Of a stretch of DNA of 64,000 bases, positions 1 to 10,981 are shown in pieces; within the stretch, counting starts at the first letter, position 1, and the number at the start of each line of letters is the position of its first letter. The notes under the pieces are model-generated. The model ran no database searches. It saw only the letters and a program-made list of their open reading frames with translations, and was not told where the DNA came from. The position numbers and the translations under genes were made by a program. The stretch lies in contig WAEK01000011.1 of NCBI GenBank assembly GCA_011634665.1, positions 575,001 to 639,000 of the forward strand, read 5' to 3'. This DNA comes from Mortierella sp. BCC40632. Lineage: Eukaryota > Mortierellomycota > Mortierellomycetes > Mortierellales > Mortierellaceae.

Positions 1-1218
1 AAAAAAAAGAGAGTCGAATGAACGGGTGAAAGAGAGTGGCCGATCTGCCGCTAGTGGGAAGCCATCTGGCCCACCTTTCTTAAATATTTTTTTTTCCTTT
101 CGTACTAAACAAATCATACATGCAAAGACACCACATGGACACTAACACTGCCTTTTTATTTCTTTTTATTTGTTGTTCCTTACAAATGCCGGGTCACTTC
201 CCTCTCTCTCCCTGTGCTTCTCTTTCTCCCACGAACAAAAAAAAAAAAAAAAAAATACTCCCGCCCTCAACTTTTAGGAAGCAATGGCGTAAACTTGAAA
301 GCGAGTACCTGAGCATGCGTGTCAAGAGCACGTAAGCAAAGGGAAGGGAAATCAGGACCTGACCATACCTTTTTTATTCTTTTTTTTTTTTATTCTTTTT
401 TTTTTCCTTTTTTCCTATTTACTTTCTGGTCGACCCTTTTGTGTGTTGCTCCATTCATTTTTTTTTGTCATCCCATTTCTCTCTCTTTCCCACCCTTTGC
501 TCACTTCCCTGGTTTGGAGAGTGAGCGAATGAAAGAAGGAAAGAAAAAAAAAAAAAGAATGAGCCCTGTATGTGTGTGTGTCTGAGTGTTATTGTTCCCT
601 GCTGTCAAAAAGTGAACCCAACCAGGTTTATACTTTTAAAAAAAAAAAATTTGAGTTGTTCTCTTTCGAGTCAGGGCACGAATGAACAGCGGTACATGAA
701 CAAGAAGGAAAAAGGGCTAGTTGTTTTTTCTCTCTCTCTCTCTTCTATTCTCTGGCACCATTCCACATTCCCATAACCCAGCCATCCTCCGCAGGTGCCC
801 ACGCAATTGTTAAACGCAGACAAAACCACGCACATTCACGCTTACACACACACACACACATGCGCATCGCTCGCGCCTTGGTAAACCCAGATGCAAGTCC
901 AGCACAACGGGTGAACCGTTGTCCCGCCCCACTTTGGCCAATTTCCTTTCCTCCCCCCTTTTTTCAATTTATATATTCTTTTTTCCAACCTCGCCAATCC
1001 GATACTTATACCTGTTTACACTGCTCGTTTGGCGGCTTCAAAAAAAAAAAAAAATCAAAAACAATAAAAGTTTTTTATCCAAATGCTCAAAAATTTTTTT
1101 TTTTTTTTTTTTTTTTTAATTATCATAAATGCAAATTTTTTTTTTTTTTCTTCTTCTTCTTACTATGGTTGATGGGATGTATATGAGAATGAGAAAGAGA
1201 AAGGAGAGGTTCTAGAAT
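1..1218. other. Intergenic, no gene recognised
   Basis: No protein family or RNA gene is recognised here. The stretch is dominated by poly-A and poly-T runs (for example near 238-255, 1031-1044, 1098-1118 and 1136-1150), pyrimidine-rich tracts and a short CA repeat near 845-861. The open frames are short and driven by these runs. The part next to 1219 is presumably 3' flank of the Ariadne-like gene, which ends here on the minus strand. Confidence 0.6.
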
Positions 1219-3933
1219 TTAATGTACAGCTGCTACCTCAGGCTCCACCGCTGTAATCGCCGTAACAGGGACCAGGGTTTCTATTGGTGCTGGTACTTCA
1301 GAAACCACTGACTCAAAGATGATCTCTGCAATGGCTGGTGTTGACTCTGATGCTGGCTCTGATGTTGGTGCTGGTGCTGGTACTGGTACTGGTGCTGGTG
1401 CCTCAGCTTGTGGTTCTACTACTGCCTCAATTGGTGCTTCGACTGGTGCCTCAACGGGTACCTCAGCCTGTGCCTCAACCGGTGCCTCAGCCTGTGCCTC
1501 AACCGGTGCTTCAGCTGGTACCTCAGCCTGTGCCTCAACTGGTGCCTCAACTGGTGCCTCAACTTGTGCCTCAACTGGTGCCTCAACCGGTGCCTCAACT
1601 GGTGCCTCAACTGGTGCCTCAACTGGTGCCTCAACTGGTGCGTCAACTGGTGCCTCAGCCTGTGCCTCAACTGGTGCATCAACTGGTGCCTCAGCCTGTG
1701 CCTCAACCGGTGCATCGACTGGTGCCTCAGCCTGTGCTTCAACTGGTGCCTCAGCCTGTGCCTCAGTGGTGGCCTCGGGAAGAACCTCTGGCTCTGGGAT
1801 TTCGGAGGGATCCTGACCTACATCCTCACGGAATCTCCAACGACCCTCCATCAATCCCCTAGCCGTATCCTCCAAAACTACCTGACGACGGGTCGTCACA
1901 TACCGAGCCGTATCCTGAACCAATTGACGAAGTTCTGCAATCTTGTCCCATTCAGCAGTGATGGGTCGCTCAAGCAATTCGCTCAGAGCCTCGACAGCAA
2001 TCTCAAGATCACTCTGGTTATCCTCAAAGATCTCGGAAGTGTTGCTCCGGTCCAGATAAAAGGCAAAGGCATAGGTCCAGACAAGGGTCTTGCGACCATC
2101 CAACAGAACATTGATGGCATCCTTGAGGAACTGGACTTCGATCCATGTCAACTTGCTCATCAGCTGCATGTGCTCCATCTTTTTCTCCATCTTTTTGTAC
2201 AATCCGACCTCGAGCTTGGCCGACTGTTCATGGTTCGTGAACCGGTTAAGGTTTTTTTTTTTTTTTTTTAGAAAAGATACGAGTCAATGTCCAGTCCAGT
2301 AAAGAAGAGTCCGAGACAAAAAAAACCAAGTGAACCTCTCATTATCACTCATTTTTTATGATTTCAAGACTTACGTGAATGAAACGTTCCAGAACTGCAC
2401 GCGACTTTGCATGTTCGTTACGAGCCTCTTGACTCTCCTCCTCATCATATCGGTTACAATTGTACCAGTTGGAACCATGTTCATCCCAAGGTCCCATACA
2501 AACCCAACAAAACTCATAATCACACTGTCGACAAGTCATATGGTTACATCCACCATCCTTCTCAATCGTTGACTTGCACTTTCCACATTCCTTGGTATTA
2601 CTGGCTAACCAAAGAGAAGTGTCCGAATCCTTGGCTCGTTTGGCATTCCATTTCTTGACAAGTGAACAAGGTGCTGGGTCATGACCTTCCAATTCACCAC
2701 AACGGAAACAAAACTCTTGACTGCATTGACAGGTCACGGTCGGGATGGGGTCAATAAAAGAGGCGTTTCGTTCCTGGGGACAACGGATGGCATTCTCACA
2801 ATTGGGTGCGGGGCACCAACCCAGATGACGTTGTTCGTTTACATAGGCACTCATACAAAGTCGTTGGTATCGATCCCAAACTGGACGAGGAACAATCGCC
2901 TGAAGTGAATCATCATCAATGGTAAGGGCACATTGAGGACCTGCACATCGGATACCGCTGGTCTTGCCACTATCGACAATCTTTTCAGTCAGATAGTATT
3001 CGTAACAGTCTCTGCAGTAGAGATGACCACAAGAGAGTCCAAAGGCTCGCTCAGAAGACTCGTCGTCAAAGCAGATTGAGCAGACAAAGCCCTCGACGCG
3101 TTGTTCGCGCAAAGCCAGGGCAGAGGAGGGAGAAGAAGGAGACTGTACAGAGGACGATGCCAGGGAGGAAGACGAAGAAGAGGAGGAGGAAGAGGAAGAG
3201 GAAGAAGAGGTTGGAGATGCAGAGTCGTCGTGATCGAGAGCTAGGCCTGCTTTGCAGAGGGTCCGATGAGAGTCCTCAACATATTCGTCAATAAGTTGTT
3301 CCACGTTCCATTTGAAGTGCTTGAGCAGGACAGCGGCCTCGCCGTGGGAGATGCCAAGGATGTCCGAGGCGTGTGTCTGTGAAATCGTCTGCGCCTCCAA
3401 GATATCGGTTGGCTGGAGCACTGTGTATTGGACGACGGGACGATTTTCTTCTGATAGGGCTTTCTCCGCGGCGAGATCCATTGAGGGGCCCTCTTTGCTA
3501 TATTCGTCCTCATCTAGGTCTGTGCAGTCGAAAAAAAAAATCAGAGAGAAACAAGAGTGATGGCATGTGAGTGCATGTTCCTTTGGCGAGGTGGTACGAT
3601 CAGTCCAGGGGAGAGAGAGGGGGCTGAGGGGAAAAGGTGCTACTGCTGCTCGCTTCTGTTGCTTCTGCTGCTCCTCCGATACCACAGCCAACAAAAAGAA
3701 GCTTTTTTTTTTTCTTTTTTTTTGAACAACCACCACCACCACCACCACTAACCACTAACTAACCACTACTACTCACCTGTACACTCGTCCTGTGAATCAT
3801 AGTCTTCAAAGTCTGAAAGTTCTGTATCAGACAGCGTCTCGGCATCTGTGGAGCTACCAGAGCTGACCGCCTCAACCGTCTCCACAAAGCAGAGCTTGGG
3901 CTCCGAAAAGGCGGGCATGAGCATCAGCGACAT
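1219..3933 (-). CDS. ARIH1: Ariadne-type RBR E3 ubiquitin ligase with repeat tail
   Basis: RING-between-RING ubiquitin ligase of the Ariadne family, which takes ubiquitin from an E2 onto a RING2 cysteine before substrate. Start ATG at 3933; exon 1 is 3777-3933 (donor ACAG|GTGAGT) and exon 2 is about 2371-3519. Exon 2 encodes a UBA-like segment, RING1 (CSICFDDE.. SCGHLYCRDC), the IBR (WCPAPNCENAI.. CFRCGELEGHDPAPC) and RING2 with the catalytic-Cys motif EKDGGCNHMTC, then CWVCMGPWDEHGSNWYNCNR. The last exon holds the Ariadne domain (NRFTNHEQSAKLE, SWIEVQFLK-like, FAFYLDRSN) followed by about 190 residues of APVE/AQAE repeats ending at 1219, far longer than the usual family C-terminus. The acceptor of the last exon is not clear: the conserved NRFTNHEQ follows directly on a poly-A run with no AG. 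RBR identity is certain; orthology to ARIH1 rather than another Ariadne is likely. Confidence 0.93.
1400..1785 (-). repeat. 12-bp coding minisatellite (APVE/AQAE array)
   Basis: The 3' coding part of the Ariadne-like gene is built from a 12-bp unit (plus-strand GGTGCCTCAACT and variants). It encodes the tetrapeptides VEAP and VEAQ over and over. Unit variants are mixed, so the array is old enough to have drifted at synonymous sites, while the Glu and Ala positions are kept. Because the unit is a multiple of three, all six frames stay nearly open, which creates large spurious ORFs on both strands. Confidence 0.9.
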
Positions 3934-5057
3934 GGTGTCTGTGTTGGGTTGGTGGGGTGTTGACAGGTTAGAGCTAGACAGTTTTGAAAGAGATCTTGAA
4001 AGTCGATGTGCTTTTGCTTTTTAAAAGGAAAAAGTAAAACGAAAAAACTTTGGGGGGAGAAGTGTGTGTGTTGTGCGTGAGAGAAAGAAAAGAAAGTATG
4101 TGTCTGACTGTGCGGATAAGAGAATGAACAAAAAGGAAAAAAGAAGAAGAAGAAGAAAAAGGCGAAAGAGAGATGGAAGAGGTATAAAAGCGTGTGTGTG
4201 AGTGAGTGAGGGTGTGAAGCTTCTTAGTGTTCGGGTATATTGGGTCCAAAGTCTGTTCAGAGATGGTGGCGAGACCAAGCGCATTTTAAAGACAATTGGC
4301 TCCCCTCCTCTTCCACCTCCTCCTATCTCTTCTTCCTCTGAAGGCGAAGCACAAAAATCAAAAAAAAAAACTTTGCTCTCAATTGGGACGCAGTGGCAAA
4401 GGACGGTGGGACTGTCGACAGAGCGTCACCAACATGCATGTCCCTCTCTTCTTGCCCCCTCTGCTGCGGCGGGACACAGGGCTGAGTCAGTCTTGGACTT
4501 GTTCTTGGACCATTGACATCAATTCTCTCTCTCTTTTTCTCTCTTTCTTTGTCGCTCCTATAGCATCATTTTTAGGACTTTCTATTTCCTCATTCCATTG
4601 CCGAGTGATCCGTCCAACTCTTCTCGGTTGTATTGAGCCATCACGTAGCCATGCAGATTCTTGGTAGGACCCAGCTTGTTGGTAAACATTCTCCCAAAAA
4701 AGCGACTCTTATCCTGCAGCACCACCAGCTAGCTCCAGTTTAAAAGACTGCGGGCTTTGACGACTAACGTTTTTTTGTCTTCTTTTCTATGTGGAAGGGA
4801 TTGGAGGGTTCAGGCTTCCATCCCGCGGGATTCAAGCATTCAAGCTGTGTCATGCCAAAGTCGTCGCGCCTTCTTCAAGTCTCCATCGTCTCGAGTCGCG
4901 GAAAAACACGCCTCTCCCCCCTCCTCTCTTTCTCTTCCTGCTTCCCTTATCCCTCCCTCCCCCCTTTCTTCTCACGGATGAACATGGCGCAGCACTTTTT
5001 TTTTTTTCTGCGTTTTTTTTTTCTGTGGATATGCATGGCTTTTCGCATCTCCCCAGT

Positions 5058-5103
<46 letters not shown>

Positions 5104-5183
5104 TATGCAGTTTATGTCGTTTGAGAAAGGGCAAAAATGGTAACTGCTGTCTAGATTGGCCCATGTTGACCCTTGGCTCTCAT
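3934..5183. other. Intergenic: Ariadne promoter and cyclophilin 3' flank
   Basis: This lies between the start of the Ariadne-like gene and the 3' end of the SR-cyclophilin gene, both on the minus strand. It holds purine- and pyrimidine-rich tracts, a CT run at 4520-4560 and a poly-T run of about 40 nt near 5062-5102. A 29-codon ORF begins with the ATG near 4651, but it has no recognised homology. No gene is supported. Confidence 0.55.
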
Positions 5184-7423
5184 TCACCACCGAGGTCTTC
5201 GTTCGTTGTATTTCTGATATGGAAAAAAAGAAAAAATAAGAAAACAACAAACAAAAGATGGAGAACAAAAGTGGTTAGAGCCATGTTTCTCAATCGCCTT
5301 TTCTGCAAACCCATTCCACCATCACCATGCATTATTGTCATGCTCCATTTTTTTTGTTCAAAGGGGAGAGAGAAAGAAAGAGAGAGGGAGAGGTTACCAT
5401 TCTGCCACGTCCTTTGAACTTGATCTCAGGAGATCGTGATCGATCACGAGCACCGTGTTGTTTTTGTGTTCCGAAATCCAATCGTCCCGCCAACGTTGAT
5501 GTGGATCCTTTCTCCTCGTTCGTTTCTTCAGGTCGACTGTTCACCTTGATCTCCTTTTCCTTTTCATCACTGTCCTGCTCCTGTCGGGTGGTACGAGGCG
5601 ACTGGGAACGAGGTCGAGAGTGGGATCGGGACCGAGACCGGGACCGAGACCGGGAGTCACGGCGACGTGAGCGCCTCGAGTCTTCCTCCGTATCACGGGA
5701 TCGATAGTTGGTCGAACTACGATGCCTCGACGACCGTTCTCTTCGTCGTCTCTCCTTTTCTTCCGAGTCTGAACGGGATCTAGAGCGTGACTTAGAACGC
5801 GAATGACGCCTACTACGTCCGCTACGACTCTTTTTCTTTCTCGAACGCCTATCGTCCTCGCTGCTTTCGCTGGCACTATCGTCATCGCTCTTTCTTCTTC
5901 GAGAAGAAGAGACCTTTTGTTTCTCTTTCTCCTCTTTCTCTCGTTTGAGGGTAGCCAATTGCTGCTCCTTTAGCTTTTGTTGTTCAAGCACCTTTGGGGG
6001 GATTCGCAACTCGAGTTCACCACTGTTGGAAATCATGACAATGCCTAGAGGGCGATCGTTTCGCTCGTCCGTCGGCGTATTCTCCACCTTTTCAATCACA
6101 TCGTAGCCCTTGATGACTCTTCCAAAGACGACATGCTTTCCTGTAGGAATAAACATTGCATCCAGCTTAGCGTCTTTTTTTTCTACTCTCCTGGACTGTT
6201 TTTCTTTTCTCAAATAGAAGAAGAAAAAAAGAGGATAAATATGAACATACCATCAAGATGGGGCGTCGGTCGCGTTGTGATAAAGAACTGTGAGCTTGCA
6301 GTATTGGGTCCCTTGTTGGCCATGGAGAGCAAGCCTATTCACATGGTAGCAAGGGGATTTACGCACATACACATTCATACGCGTGCAGACATTAAAAAAG
6401 AAACAGTTTAGTCCAAGAGCGTCCTCTCTCCCTTCCCCTTTTCTCTTCATCATTGTCTTGCCTTCTAGTCTCGCGAGAATTGTCTTGCAAAGGTCCTATA
6501 TTTTACAAGATGATCGTACCTTCGATATCATGCTTGCGCTTGAATCCTCCTTCATCCTGGAGTGGTCCTTCATAGATACTTTCTCCGCCAGTACCATTTC
6601 TCCGCGTGAAATCTAGAAAGAAGCGGGAGGACAAAGCATGATCCTGTCAAAAGTCGAGTTCACTCTCATGGATGAAATCGAAGTAAGAGAGAGAGAGAGA
6701 GAGAGAGAGAGGGTAAGAGTAAGAGTAAGAGTATAGTCTTTACCTCCGCCTTGGATCATAAATCCTTTGATGACACTAGTTTACATTCAAAAGGGTTGAG
6801 AAGCGCTGTTAGTAGGAACAAGGGATTCGATCTCTTTCTTGGAGCTGCATATTTTGATTAACAAAAATGCTGAGTAGTTGATACCGATGAAAGATAGATC
6901 CACGATAGTGAAGAGGTACTCCGCTGATCTTGCTGACTCCCTTTTCTCCTATAGAGCGGACAAGTAAGCATGGGAAAACACTTTAGCAATCATAGCGATC
7001 CATTGACTGGTTTCCAAAAGCTTTGTCTGATGGTGATGGGATGGTGGGGTACCAAGACCAAAACAGGGTGTTGCTGGGTAGTACCTGTGCAAAGGGCGCG
7101 AAAGTTCTCAGCAGTCCGTGGAACCTCATCCTGGAAGAGTTCGATAATGATCCTGTAATATGCGAAAGAAGAAGAGGAAGAAGGAGAAGAAGAACCGAGG
7201 TTGGGAGCAAGGAAGATGGGTCAGAAAAGAGTAGATCTTTTTTTTTTTTTTTTTTTTTTTTTCTCCTAGCATCCTGACTAACGAGCACCCTTCTCTTTCC
7301 AAGTGAAATGTCTGCTGTTGCAAAAAGGTTATGCAAAAGAGAGGGAGGCGAAATGATTCTGACATGCCTTCCAACTCGATTGCCATCAATGTCGATGTCG
7401 AGGAACACGCGAGGATTGACCAT
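5184..7423 (-). CDS. SR-cyclophilin (peptidyl-prolyl isomerase with RS tail)
   Basis: Nuclear cyclophilin of the PPIG/CypRS type: a PPIase domain followed by a splicing-factor-like RS tail, expected in nuclear speckles or with RNA polymerase II. Eight exons join in frame to 389 residues: 7368-7423, 7085-7152, 6885-6948, 6744-6775, 6520-6612, 6334-6251, 5398-6140 and 5184-5213. The PPIase domain (about residues 1-165) shows [15 protein letters not shown] with the catalytic Arg, [17 protein letters not shown] and LDGKHVVFG. The position of the cyclosporin-contact Trp is His (TPHLDG), as in other large SR cyclophilins. From about residue 190 the protein is Arg/Ser-rich, and it ends [10 protein letters not shown] on a 30-nt last exon. 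Intron 1 appears to use a GC donor (AAG|GCATGT). It is head to head with VMA21, with 245 bp between the starts. Confidence 0.92.
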
Positions 7424-7668
7424 GGGCCCCTTTGTCCTGTGGATGATTGACTAGAGAAAAAAAAAAGATGGAGAACAAGAAACTTGAGAGAGATCTGTCA
7501 AAAAAAAAAAAAAAAAGGCTGTGACTTACCAGTGGCAAAAAAAAATGAATGACCACCCCCCTAGAAACGAAACGACACTTGACCTGTTTCCTCCATCACG
7601 TCCACCCCCCTCTCACCTCCACACCACACCAAAGACAGAAACAACCCACATTCAACAGAGAATCCATA
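7424..7668. promoter_or_regulatory. Bidirectional promoter, cyclophilin / VMA21
   Basis: A 245-bp spacer separates two divergent start codons, so it must carry promoters for both genes. It contains two poly-A runs (about 7454-7464 and 7501-7516), while the 3' half is C-rich with little T. No defined TATA box is visible. Confidence 0.55.
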
Positions 7669-8385
7669 ATGTCACCCAAAGGAAAGGCCTCTGCTTCTGC
7701 TGTAGCATCGTCCTCGGCATCAGACCATTCACCAGTCGATTCATCCCCAGCACCCGTGAGATCGCCCAATGTGTCTTCGTAAGAGGCTCTTTGTCCCAGT
7801 ATGGGGCCTTTTTTTTTTTCTACCTCCAGTTCAGAAATCAAAAAGATGGAGAAATGAACACGCACGCACGCACGCGTTTTTCTTCTTCTTTTTTTTTTCT
7901 CTTTCTACTCTGCAGTTTTTTTTTTTTTTTTTTCTTTTTTTTTCTCTTCTCTTTTTTTTTTTTTTCTCAATATGACTTCGACTAACCCAATCATGATTTT
8001 TTTAAAAAAAAAAATGCTTAGGTCGGTTATTGCCAAGTTGGCCTTCTTTACAGGAGCAATGGTAGTCGTTCCGATCGGCACATACTTTTTCACTCTCGAA
8101 AAGTTCTTTGAAGGTAAAATGAGATGAAAAAACGAAAGAAAGAAAAGACGAGGACAAGCTGGGTCTATCAATCTTTTTAAAAAAAAAAAAGGCTCAACAC
8201 CTCTTCTCACTTCACACTTCACACTTTACACACTTTTGAACTAATCATTAGGCAACGCAACATATGCTGGAATCACTGCTGCTATCATGGCCAACGTCGT
8301 ACTCATCGGTTATGTGATCGCAGCCGTCTTGGAAGATTCAAAGTCTGGACAGAGCCCCGTTTCTGTCAAGAAGAAGCAGCAATAA
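7669..8385 (+). CDS. VMA21: V-ATPase assembly factor VMA21
   Basis: Small ER membrane chaperone that assembles the Vo sector of the vacuolar H+-ATPase. Three exons (7669-7778, 8022-8113, 8252-8385) join in frame to 111 residues, close to family size. A Ser/Ala/Pro-rich cytosolic N-terminus precedes two membrane segments: one after IAKLAFFTGAMVVVPIGTYF and a second around ITAAIMANVVLIGYVIAAVL. The family NATYAG motif lies between them. The C-terminus is KKQQ, a dilysine KKxx ER-retrieval signal, as VMA21 requires. Introns are GT-AG (TC|GTAAGA; GAAG|GTAAAA). The identification rests on the two-TM layout, the conserved loop and the retrieval signal together. Confidence 0.93.
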
Positions 8386-8672
8386 GAACGACAACAATAA
8401 AAAAAAAAAGAAAAGAAAAAGATCAAAGGAACAAAATGCTAAAAAGGAAAGAAAAAAAAAAAAAAGGAAAAGCGAAAAATGAGGCATGACATACCTCGTC
8501 TCTACGTGGCACACTTTCAAGTCAACTACGAGCCCTCACTTTCTCACTATTTTGACTGGACAAAAAAAAAAAAAAAAAAAAAAAAAAAAGGTCTATTCAA
8601 TCAAAGGAAAAGCTGGCGATTACTCTATCGATTCTTGATTTCTACAGTCATAGTGCTGACAATCCAAAAAAA
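8386..8672. other. Convergent 3' flanks of VMA21 and the fusion gene
   Basis: About 290 bp between two convergent stop codons. It is A-rich, with runs near 8399-8411, 8453-8465 and a long one at about 8562-8589 that may be polyadenylation sequence for the plus-strand gene. No gene is seen. Confidence 0.6.
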
Positions 8673-10981
8673 TCAGGAACAACAAAAAACAAGACACCGT
8701 TCAAACCCTTGTGTATCCAAGGTCGAGGATTCAAAGAGGAGGAAATTAAAAATCTCCTTGACTCGTTCACTCATACCACTCCCAATCTCCAACAGGACAT
8801 ATGCCCCCGGGGCAAGAACACGAGACCCCTGAGAATTCTCAAAAAGATCCTGTCGAAGACTCTTGGCCAACATTTCATAGGCTCCATACCCACCCTTCTC
8901 AGCAAACAGAGCCACAGATGGCTCATACTCTGTTCCAACAAATTGAGTCGTCAACTTGGAAGATTGTTCTGCGTTCAAATAAGGTGGATTGCACACCAAT
9001 AGATCAAACGATTGCTGAAGACTAGTCGTGGAATGCAGTTGACTCATATCACCCAACTGGAACGACACTCGATCTTTCATCGAATGCAACTCTAGATTCG
9101 CTTGCGCTACTTCAAGCGCTTCTGGACTAATGTCAACCCCTACTCCAGTGGAAGACGATAGCTTTGTCAGGATGGCCAATAAGAGACATCCACTCCCTGT
9201 CCCAACATCCAGGATATTGACGGAACGATCTTGAACAAGATCTAGAGCTGTCCGAACAAGCGTTTCTGTGCTTGATCTTGGGATAAGAGTCGCAGGAGAG
9301 ACCTTGAATCGTTGACCAAAAAAATCCTATCATGATGAAGGGGAGGTAGGGAGGGAGAGAAAGGCCGAAAGCCACGTTGTATGCACTCGTATAGAAAACG
9401 AGATATCTACCAGAAACAAACAAACAAACAAACAAACAAAAAAGCAGGGGAGAGCGATTGCTCGAATGACCAAGGAATGAGAATTGTAGTGAGAGGACCA
9501 ACCTTTTCTCCAACCATATAAGCAATTGGTTGGTTCGATTTACGGTCAAAATCCGCAGGAGCCTCGAGTCCACCTTTCCGAAGTTCTTTCAGATCATTGT
9601 CCAGTCGTCGTGAGTAAGCCTTTTCCTCACGCTGTCGAAGTTGCTCAAACTTGGTAGGTTCTTCCAACTCGACATGGATCCATTGATTCGTAAAAGGATG
9701 GACAAACTTGACGGAAAGGAGAGCTGACATCAATCCTTTGTTCCTGTTGGTCTTGAGAGGTTTTGTAAAATTGGTATCTCCAATCACAGGGTACTGTAAC
9801 AACAAGTGCCTTCGGATGTTGACACCCTGGAAGGGCGATTCCACGTCGAAATCCAATGTAGAAAGATGTCCTGCCTCATTCGAGTGCGTCTTTTGAACCA
9901 GTCGAGTCGCCCGAATCCCACATTTTTCTGCTGTAAACTTTTCTTTGGAGGTCGATGGATCAATGGTTTCGGTGGAGGTTTCCTTGGAGGGGTCCACTTT
10001 GGGAGATGTCCATAATCCGTGACAAACCATTCGATAGGTACGAGTTATCTGGCCTGTCCTGAACATTTCCAAAAGAGTCTGACGAGCTTGTTTGGTTTTT
10101 GCAACGAGGATCTGTTTGTCCAAACATGAGAGTTTCATTGTTAGTCGTCTGATCAGAGGAAATTACAACCGAGAGATGCTTTCCAACAACAACAACAACA
10201 ACAACAATTGATCTCCTTACTAAACCATTGGCAGCTCTTTCGAGTCCATGAACGGCACATGGAACCTTTTGTTGTCCAACAGAAGCCGAAATATTGGACG
10301 GGATCTGAAAATCATCTTCATCCTCCTGCTCTCCCGCTTCAGGACCTTCCTCCAAATCTTCAAGATCCATTTCAACATCTTTATCAACACCTCCTTGTTC
10401 TGTCGTCGAGTTGGTTTCGAGAGTAGAAGGGTTGACGGAGAAGGGAAGCATGAATCCAAAGGAAACCATGTTCCTACCAGATGGTTTGACTACCACTGCC
10501 AAATATTCATCTTCATAACGGACGTCCAGTTTTTCTTTGCCATAGATCGATTCATGTGCGGCTCGGTGATCGAATTTGATCTGGACAATATCGTTTGGTA
10601 CCAAGATCTTGGTCACCTCGGCCAGAGCTCCATTGACGGTCACCTGAAAAAACCAATGCCCAAAAAAAAAAAAACAAAAAAGTGAATAATAAAGGAAACA
10701 TATCGGAGTGAGAAGGGTACTTTCTTTTTCTTTTTCTTGAAATGCATAGCTCATGCGAGGATTTGATTTTCGCAGCACATATTTCTAGTTTGTCTAGAAA
10801 GGGAAAAAAATAATAATACAAGAAAATAGAAAAAAAAAAAAAAAAAGAATACCTCGCCTCGCTTGAAGCAACAACGCATTTGCTGCCTTGACTGGACAAT
10901 GGCTTTCCAATGCTGCATAACAAAGCGCCAGGCGCGGATGCCACTTTCCTTTTCTGAGACCACAGCCTGTAGTTCCTTCAT
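8673..10981 (-). CDS. S4/RluA-type pseudouridine-synthase fused to HemK methyltransferase
   Basis: Four exons (10853-10981, 10221-10643, 9503-10111, 8673-9326) join in phase to 604 residues. Residues 38-75 look like an S4-type RNA-binding segment (CFKRGEVTVNG). An RluA-like pseudouridine-synthase fold follows: KPSG at about 96-99, VHGLERAANGL at 174-184, ILVAKTKQAR, then HLLLQYPVIGD at about 286-296. The catalytic HRLDxxTSG signature reads HGLERAANG, so the nucleophile Asp is Glu, and the TGRTHQIR motif is degraded. The C-terminal half is HemK/PrmC: QPIAYMVGEK|DFFGQRF, LIPRSSTETLV, SAM motif ILDVGTGSGC and the substrate motif NPPY at about 500-503. It ends DTQGFERCLV. Exon 3 runs unbroken from the RluA C-terminus into the HemK start, so this is one protein. 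HemK enzymes methylate the GGQ glutamine of release factors. The 5' start (MKELQ) is the best visible Met but not proven. Confidence 0.85.
9413..9442. repeat. (AAAC)n tetranucleotide repeat in an intron
   Basis: Several uninterrupted AAAC units lie in the intron that splits the HemK motif QPIAYMVGEK from DFFGQRF in the fusion gene. Being tetranucleotide and intronic, length change here would not alter the protein. It does open a false C-terminal extension of Phe/Val/Cys residues if the intron is ignored. Confidence 0.85.

Noticed and set aside
1319..2271. Several long ORFs on the plus strand and in other minus frames across the Ariadne repeat
   Set aside because: They are shadows of the 12-bp coding repeat, which keeps every frame open; only the minus frame continues into the conserved Ariadne domain.
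4651..4740. 29-codon ORF starting MQILGRTQLV
   Set aside because: No homology, no supporting splice structure, and it sits in the promoter-side spacer of the Ariadne gene.
8590..8672. Possible extra last exon of the fusion gene ending DRVIASFSFD
   Set aside because: No donor in the right phase; the uninterrupted end DTQGFERCLV already matches the expected HemK C-terminus.
8673..9179. HemK as a separate short gene starting at an internal Met (MAILTKL)
   Set aside because: The SAM-binding motif ILDVGTGSGC and the HemK N-terminal motifs lie upstream of that Met and are joined in frame by a clean intron to the RluA exon.
10080..10138. ATG at 10138 as start of a protein beginning MKLSCLDK
   Set aside because: It lies within an intron of the fusion gene; the acceptor at 10112 and continuity of RluA motifs argue against it.
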